A stretch of 37,911 bases of DNA from an uncultured Bradyrhizobium sp. GTDB taxonomy: Bacteria; Pseudomonadota; Alphaproteobacteria; Rhizobiales; Xanthobacteraceae. The translations under genes and the position numbers were made by a program. Shown here piece by piece: positions 33,014 through 37,911 of this stretch; the first letter of the stretch is position 1; each line of letters begins with the position of its first letter. Under the pieces are notes generated by a model. That model was not told where the DNA came from, searched no databases, and worked only from the letters and a program-made list of their open reading frames with translations. The DNA is taken from assembly GCF_936943645.1 (NCBI RefSeq), contig NZ_CAKZJO010000109.1, forward strand, positions 1-37,911, in the 5' to 3' direction.

Positions 33014-34051
33014 TCAGAGCAATGGCCGATAGACCTCTCCGATCCGCGCCGCCTCGGCATCGAGGCTGAACTTCGCCAGCACCCTCGCCCGCCCCCTCTC
33101 ACCCATCGCCGTCGCCGCAGACACATCGCTCATCAACGGCTCCAGCGCTGCCGCCAGCGCATCGGCATCACCGGTCGGGACCAGCACGCCGCTCACGCCA
33201 TCCTCGACCACGAGCTCGGCCGCGCCGGCGCGGGCGGCGACGAGCGCGCTGCCCGCCGCCATCGCCTCGATCAGCGTCAGGCCAAAGCCCTCGTTGCGCG
33301 AGGTGAAGGCGTAGAGCGTCAGCCGCTGATACCAGCGCTGCACGTCCTCGATCGGCAGCTCGCCGGTGATGACGATGCGCGATTGCAGGCCGGCGGCCTC
33401 GATCCGCTTCTTCAGATCGTTGGCAAACGGCGTCTGCTCGGCCGTGACCTGTCCGACGATGATCGCGGTGAAATCGGGATAGCGCGGCAACAGGCGGCAC
33501 ATCGCATCGACGAACAGATCGGTGCCCTTCTGCGCGCGCACGCGGCCGAAGCAGCCGATGGCGTAGCGGCCCGGCAGCGCGGCTTCCGCGAAGGCAGCAG
33601 TGCGATCGGTCGGCGGCGCGTAGACGTCGGTGTCGACGCCATGCGGGATCACGGTCGCCTTCACCTTCAGGAACGAAGCCGAGATGTCACTCGTCGCAAT
33701 GATCGCGTCCATGCGCCGGATCAGCCAGCGCGTGATCCATGAGTGGTGCCGCTGCGCCGCCGAGGTGAACACGAGCTTCAGCGGCCAGCCGAGCGCGCGC
33801 AACGCGACGCCAGCGATCATTTCGTTGTTACGCCGCGCGTGCCAGATCAGCGGCGTCTTGCGGCGCCACAGCTTCAGGAAATCCGCGACACTCAGGCGCG
33901 CGATGCCAGCCGGCGCGTCCGAACCGAACCAGGCGGCGCGATACAGCTTCGCCAGCCGCGGCGCCACCATCCGGTTGGTCGCGGTGACCCCGGAATAGCG
34001 CCTGTGCAGATTTGGCACGATCACGTCGAGATCGCCGGGGAAATTGGCCAC
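33014..34051 (-). CDS. lpcC: LPS core mannosyltransferase (GT4)
   Basis: 345 residues. Strong resemblance to Rhizobium LpcC, which transfers mannose from GDP-mannose to the inner Kdo of the core. Shared segments include VIVPNLHRRYSGVTATN, WHARRNNEM, KLVFTSAAQRHHSWITRWLI, VIPHGVD and FGRVRAQKGTDLF. The EX7E donor motif is in SRNEGFGLTLIEAM. The ATG at 34051 starts directly at the conserved N-terminus. GDP-mannose would come from ManC. It is divergent from galE. Confidence 0.9.
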   Translation of the reverse strand: MANFPGDLDVIVPNLHRRYSGVTATNRMVAPRLAKLYRAAWFGSDAPAGIARLSVADFLKLWRRKTPLIWHARRNNEMIAGVALRALGWPLKLVFTSAAQRHHSWITRWLIRRMDAIIATSDISASFLKVKATVIPHGVDTDVYAPPTDRTAAFAEAALPGRYAIGCFGRVRAQKGTDLFVDAMCRLLPRYPDFTAIIVGQVTAEQTPFANDLKKRIEAAGLQSRIVITGELPIEDVQRWYQRLTLYAFTSRNEGFGLTLIEAMAAGSALVAARAGAAELVVEDGVSGVLVPTGDADALAAALEPLMSDVSAATAMGERGRARVLAKFSLDAEAARIGEVYRPLL

Positions 34052-34177
34052 GTCACGCTCCGTTTGACAGGCCCCCTATACGCAACATTAAGCATAGTGA
34101 CCAGTTCAGGGCTGCCGATACCCCCTCTTCACCACGCAAGCGCTAGCTTGCCGCGTTGATCGAAGACGGGTGAGATC

Positions 34178-35191
34178 ATGACTGTGCTAGTCACCGGCGG
34201 CGCCGGCTATATCGGAAGTCACACGGTTCTCGCGCTGGCAGAAGCCGGCGAGGACGTCGTCGTGATCGACGATCTCTCCACCGGTTTCTCCGCTTATCTG
34301 CCTGAGGGCGTGCCGCTGTTCATCGGCGATGCCGGCGACGAGAACCTGCTCGAGGGCGTGATCGCCCAGCACAACATCGAAAGCATCATCCATTTCGCGG
34401 GCTCGGTCGTCGTGCCGGATTCGATGCGCGATCCGCTCGGCTACTACCGCAACAATTTCATGACCGCGCGCAACCTGCTCAACGTGGCGGTCAAGCGCGG
34501 CATCAACCGCTTCATCTTCTCCTCGACCGCCGCCGTCTACGGCAATCCGGACCAGGTGCCGGTGCCCGAGCACGCGCCGACGCGGCCGCTGTCGCCCTAC
34601 GGCTCGTCGAAGCTGATGACCGAGATCATGCTGCATGACGTCGCCGCCGCCTACGGCATGCAGTACGTCACCTTGCGCTATTTCAACGTCGCCGGCGCCG
34701 ATCCGCACGCGCGCATCGGGCTTGCCACGGTCGGCGCCACGCATCTGCTCAAGATTGCGGTCGAGGCCGCAACCGGCCAGCGCGCCAAGATCGACGTGTT
34801 CGGCACCGACTATCCGACCCCCGACGGCAGCTGCATTCGCGACTTCATCCACGTCACGGACCTCTCGCAGGCGCATCGCTCGGCCCTCGCTTATTTGCGC
34901 AATGGCGGCGCCTCGACCACGCTGAATTGCGGCTATGGGCGCGGCTATTCGGTGCTGGAGACCATCGACGCCGTGCGCCGGGTGTCGGGCCGCAGCTTCG
35001 CCGTGCAATACGCCCCGCGCCGGCCCGGCGACATCATGACCATGGTGGCCGACACCAGCCGGATTCGCGGCCTGCTCGACTGGAAGCCGCAATACGAGGA
35101 CCTCGAGACCATCGCGGCCCACGCCTTGGCCTGGGAGGACAAGCTGTTCCACGAGCGCCATGGCGAGCTCCGCCACGCCGCCTCGGCCTAG
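34178..35191 (+). CDS. galE: UDP-glucose 4-epimerase
   Basis: 337 residues, standard GalE length. NAD motif GGAGYIGSH (7-15), the SSTAAVYG segment with catalytic Ser/Thr, the YGSSK catalytic pair, and the GalE-specific C-terminal blocks DGSCIRDFIHV and LNCGYGRGYSVLE. It interconverts UDP-Glc and UDP-Gal for LPS or exopolysaccharide (ExoB in rhizobia). It heads a plus-strand run with the ABC exporter, separated by 118 bp containing a small hairpin at 35206-35225. Confidence 0.95.
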   Translation: MTVLVTGGAGYIGSHTVLALAEAGEDVVVIDDLSTGFSAYLPEGVPLFIGDAGDENLLEGVIAQHNIESIIHFAGSVVVPDSMRDPLGYYRNNFMTARNLLNVAVKRGINRFIFSSTAAVYGNPDQVPVPEHAPTRPLSPYGSSKLMTEIMLHDVAAAYGMQYVTLRYFNVAGADPHARIGLATVGATHLLKIAVEAATGQRAKIDVFGTDYPTPDGSCIRDFIHVTDLSQAHRSALAYLRNGGASTTLNCGYGRGYSVLETIDAVRRVSGRSFAVQYAPRRPGDIMTMVADTSRIRGLLDWKPQYEDLETIAAHALAWEDKLFHERHGELRHAASA

Positions 35192-35205
35192 AATCGTCCC
35201 AAGCG

Positions 35206-35225
35206 CAAGCCCTTAATTGGGCTTG
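35206..35225. other. Small hairpin between galE and the ABC exporter gene
   Basis: CAAGCCC (35206-35212) pairs with GGGCTTG (35219-35225) around the loop TTAATT, 15 bp after the galE stop. An A-run follows rather than a T-run, so it is not a canonical plus-strand terminator. Confidence 0.45.
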
Positions 35226-35309
35226 AAAAACCGTAGCTGAGCGGGCACAGAGGCCGTTCGATCCCTGACGCGCGGGCAGGCTTTGTCCTGCGCCGTCAAT
35301 GGACAGCGG

Positions 35310-37112
35310 ATGGCTCAGTTTCCAAAGAAAATCACCGACGATCCCTATGCGGCAGCGACCCTGATTCGCCGCCTCGTCATGGAGCAGGGGGTCGTGTACT
35401 GGCGGCGCTACCTCGTCGCCTTCGCGCTGATGGCAATGGCCGCGGGCGCGACCGCAGGCGCGACCTACGTGCTCGGCCAGGTCATCAACCAGGCCTATGT
35501 CGACAAGAACATCCCGGGCATCGCGATGTTCTCCGGCATCACGGTGCTCCTCCTCTTCGTCAAGGGCGTGGCCACCTACGGCCACATGGTGATCCTGACC
35601 AAGATCTCGAACGCCATCCTTGCCACCAACCAGCGCCAGCTGTTCGCCAAGCTGATGCGCGAGAGCGTCGGCTTCTTCTCCGAGCGCCATTCGTCCGAAT
35701 TCCTCGCGCGCCTCACGGCCGGCGCCAAGTCGATCACCGACGTGCTCAACATGCTGGTCAACGCCATCGGGCGCGACCTGTTGATGCTGCTCGCCATGAT
35801 CGGCGTGATGGTGTGGCAGGATCCGCTGATGTCGTTCATCGGCCTCGTCGCGGTGCCGCCGGCGATGCTGGTGCTGCGCAAGCTGGTCAAGCGCATCAAG
35901 GGCCTCGCCTTCAACCAGTTCACCGGCACCGCCGACATCATGGAGACGATGCAGGAATCGCTGCAGGGCATCCGCACGGTCAAGGCGTTCACGCTCGAAG
36001 ACACCATGCAGAAGCGCATCGACGAGAACATCGCGATCGTCGAGCGCAATGCCAACAAGATGGCGCGCGTCGCCAATCGCTCCAACCCGCTGATGGAGAT
36101 GTTAGGCGGCTTCGCCGTCGCCGGCTGCCTGATGTACGGCGGCTATGCCGTGGTCGCGCTCAATGCCACGCCCGGTGCGTTCTTCTCCTTCATGACCGCG
36201 TTCTTGATGGCGACCGAGCCGGCCAAGCGGCTGGCGCGACTCAACATCGATCTCAACAGCCAGCTGGTCGGCGCCCGCATGCTGCTCGAGATCATCGACA
36301 GCCCGGCGAGCGAGCTTTCCGACGACGACAAGCCGGCCCTGAAGCTCTCCGATGCCCGCATCGAGCTGCGCGACGTCAGCTTCTGCTATCGCGCCAACGA
36401 GACCATCCTCAACCGCATGAGTTTTACGGCCGAGCCCGGCAAGGTCACCGCCTTGGTCGGCCCGTCCGGCGGCGGCAAGTCGACCGTGCTGGCGCTGCTC
36501 TTGCGCTTCTACGAGGTGACGCAAGGCGACATCGTGATCGACGGCCAGTCGATCGGCGCGGTCTCGCGCAAATCGCTGCGCGCGCAGACCGCCTATGTCG
36601 GCCAGGACGTCTACCTGTTCCGCGACACCATTCGCAGCAACATCGCCTTCGGCAAGCCGGGCGCGAGCGAGGACGAGATCATCGAGGCGGCGAAAGCGGC
36701 CTGCGCGCATGATTTCATCATGGGCTTCCCGCTCGGCTACGACACGCCGGTCGGCGAGCACGGCACTCAGTTGTCCGGCGGTCAGCGCCAGCGCATCGCG
36801 GTGGCGCGCGCGCTGATCAAGGACGCCCCGATCATCCTGCTTGACGAAGCGACCGCCGCGCTGGACTCGGAGTCCGAGCGGCAGGTGCAGGAGGCGATCG
36901 AGCATCTCTGCCGGAACCGCACCACCATCGTGATCGCACACCGCCTGCACACCATCATGCATGCCGACAGCATTCTGGTGGTCGAGGGCGGCGAGATCGT
37001 CGAGCAGGGCCGGCACGACGAGCTGCTCCGCCGAGGCGGGCGCTATGCCTCGTTCTTCCGCCTGCAACATCACGATGCCGGCGCTCTGGCGCCGCTCAGC
37101 GCAACCGCCTAG
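35310..37112 (+). CDS. MsbA-like ABC exporter (fused membrane and ATPase domains)
   Basis: 600 residues, a half-transporter. Six membrane helices at about 33-310, then the nucleotide-binding domain with Walker A GPSGGGKST (384-392), signature LSGGQ (488-492), Walker B IILLDE (508-513) and the H-loop in IVIAHRLHTI. It would function as a homodimer moving a lipid or glycolipid outward. In this LPS setting lipid A-core flipping (MsbA) is plausible, but the substrate is not proven by sequence. The ATG at 35310 is preferred over the TTG at 35283. Confidence 0.88.
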   Translation: MAQFPKKITDDPYAAATLIRRLVMEQGVVYWRRYLVAFALMAMAAGATAGATYVLGQVINQAYVDKNIPGIAMFSGITVLLLFVKGVATYGHMVILTKISNAILATNQRQLFAKLMRESVGFFSERHSSEFLARLTAGAKSITDVLNMLVNAIGRDLLMLLAMIGVMVWQDPLMSFIGLVAVPPAMLVLRKLVKRIKGLAFNQFTGTADIMETMQESLQGIRTVKAFTLEDTMQKRIDENIAIVERNANKMARVANRSNPLMEMLGGFAVAGCLMYGGYAVVALNATPGAFFSFMTAFLMATEPAKRLARLNIDLNSQLVGARMLLEIIDSPASELSDDDKPALKLSDARIELRDVSFCYRANETILNRMSFTAEPGKVTALVGPSGGGKSTVLALLLRFYEVTQGDIVIDGQSIGAVSRKSLRAQTAYVGQDVYLFRDTIRSNIAFGKPGASEDEIIEAAKAACAHDFIMGFPLGYDTPVGEHGTQLSGGQRQRIAVARALIKDAPIILLDEATAALDSESERQVQEAIEHLCRNRTTIVIAHRLHTIMHADSILVVEGGEIVEQGRHDELLRRGGRYASFFRLQHHDAGALAPLSATA

Positions 37113-37147
37113 AGTTCCCTGTCAACCTCAAGAGCCGCGAGACCCGC

Positions 37148-37849
37148 ATGAACGCCGCCTCCTACGTTATCCCGCTTCCGCCCCAGGCTTCGCTTCCCGT
37201 CGTCGGAGAAAGCGGCCGCTTTCCGGTGCGCCGCATCTGGTGCGTCGGCCGTAACTATCTCGAGCACATCCGCGAGATGGGCAATGACGAGCGTGCCCCG
37301 CCGTTCTTCTTCGCCAAGCACGCCGACATGCTGGTGCCCGACGGCGCCACCATCCCCTATCCGCCGCTGACCAAGGATCTGCATCACGAGGTCGAGCTGA
37401 TCGTCGCGATGAAGAGCGGCGGCCTCAACATCCCCGCCGACAAGGCGCTGGACCACGTCTACGGCTACGCCGTCGGCATCGACCTGACCCGCCGCGACCT
37501 CCAGATCGCCTCGCGCAAGAAGGAGCGTCCCTGGGAAATCGGCAAGTCGTTCGACGGCTCGGCGCCCTGCTCCGCGGTGCAGCCGGCCGCCAAGATCGGC
37601 CATCCCGCCAAGGGCAAGATCTGGCTGACGGTCAACGGCAAGGAAGCTCAGAAGGGCGACCTCACCGAGCTGATCTGGAACGTGCCCGAGATCATCTGGC
37701 AGCTCTCGCAGCAGGTGAAGCTCGCCGCCGGCGACATCATCATGACCGGCACGCCTGCCGGCGTGTCGCAGCTCCAGCCGGGCGACAAGCTCGAATGCGG
37801 CGTCGACGGCGTCGGCACGCTGAAGGTCTCGATCGGCCAGCCTGAGTAA
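37148..37849 (+). CDS. Fumarylacetoacetate hydrolase-family enzyme
   Basis: 233 residues, the short FAH-fold form (fumarylpyruvate hydrolase / acylpyruvase type). The N-terminal IWCVGRNYLEHIREM, the metal-binding HHEVELIV near residue 79, and the C-terminal GDIIMTGTPAGVSQLQPGD are characteristic. It would hydrolyse a C-C bond in a 2,4-diketo acid, for instance fumarylpyruvate in the gentisate pathway, with a divalent metal. No other aromatic-catabolism gene is in the window. It follows the ABC exporter gene by 35 bp, possibly co-transcribed without a shared role. Confidence 0.9.
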   Translation: MNAASYVIPLPPQASLPVVGESGRFPVRRIWCVGRNYLEHIREMGNDERAPPFFFAKHADMLVPDGATIPYPPLTKDLHHEVELIVAMKSGGLNIPADKALDHVYGYAVGIDLTRRDLQIASRKKERPWEIGKSFDGSAPCSAVQPAAKIGHPAKGKIWLTVNGKEAQKGDLTELIWNVPEIIWQLSQQVKLAAGDIIMTGTPAGVSQLQPGDKLECGVDGVGTLKVSIGQPE

Positions 37850-37911
37850 GATCGAAGCGTAGGGCGGATTAGTCGTACTGCGTCATGGGTTTCTTCGCGT
37901 GCGTGAAGCTG

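Noticed and set aside
34057..34090. TTGACA and an ATTAAG hexamer upstream of galE as a promoter
   Set aside because: The -35 is perfect, but the hexamer 17 bp later matches only 3 of 6 positions and the galE start is about 90 bp further on; too weak to list as a feature.
37861..37877. AGGGCGGATTAGTCG text at the right end as part of a dispersed repeat
   Set aside because: It resembles the start of a common intergenic repeat, but the window ends before any second arm could be seen.

Overview
The window is high-GC DNA with dense, mostly unidirectional gene blocks. The protein families (LpcC-type core mannosyltransferase, PlcP-type phosphoesterase, DUF1127, CHRD, several c-type cytochromes, a FixK-type box) and the intergenic palindromes point to an alphaproteobacterium of the Bradyrhizobium / Nitrobacteraceae type. 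This is inference from sequence character; there is no rRNA or other species marker here. No tRNA, rRNA, CRISPR array, transposase or phage gene was found.

Left part (1-15.8 kb), mixed metabolism and redox. In order: a PLP threonine/serine dehydratase; a two-gene operon of a PlcP-like metallophosphoesterase and a GT4 glycosyltransferase behind a good match to a PhoB box (phosphate-starvation lipid remodelling); thiD; a hybrid histidine kinase whose three-helix N-terminus carries the ethylene-receptor copper/ethylene residues; a stand-alone Lrp/AsnC RAM domain; a diheme cytochrome c; a secreted CHRD protein; a Cys/Met-metabolism PLP lyase; a cytochrome c556; an orphan form-II CoxL-like molybdenum hydroxylase subunit; a DUF1127 protein; a candidate small RNA with a strong terminator; a monoheme cytochrome c preceded by a FixK/FNR-type palindrome; and a MurJ-family flippase.

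Right part (16-37.1 kb), a lipopolysaccharide district. An aminotransferase/oxidoreductase pair resembles GnnB/GnnA, which make the 2,3-diaminoglucose of amide-rich lipid A. Next come ManC (GDP-mannose), a UDP-glucuronate 4-epimerase, a flippase-like membrane protein and a WecA/WbpL-like phosphoglycosyl transferase. A minus-strand run encodes hldD, hldE, an O-antigen ligase, a WbpM-like 4,6-dehydratase, a WbuB-like glycosyltransferase and a WbpV-like reductase. Beyond it lie waaF, lpcC, galE and an MsbA-like ABC exporter. Together these could supply precursors (heptose, mannose, galactose, galacturonate, probably QuiNAc), start O-chain synthesis on undecaprenyl phosphate, build the core, ligate and export. 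A HicB-HicA type toxin-antitoxin pair in AT-richer DNA interrupts this district between waaF and lpcC. The window ends with a fumarylacetoacetate-hydrolase family enzyme.

The strongest candidates for something unusual are the ethylene-receptor-like kinase, the Pho-box/plcP/glycosyltransferase operon, the GnnA/GnnB-like pair, the 4,6-dehydratase with Leu at its catalytic Tyr/Met position, and the small-RNA/short-ORF locus at 13.4-13.6 kb.
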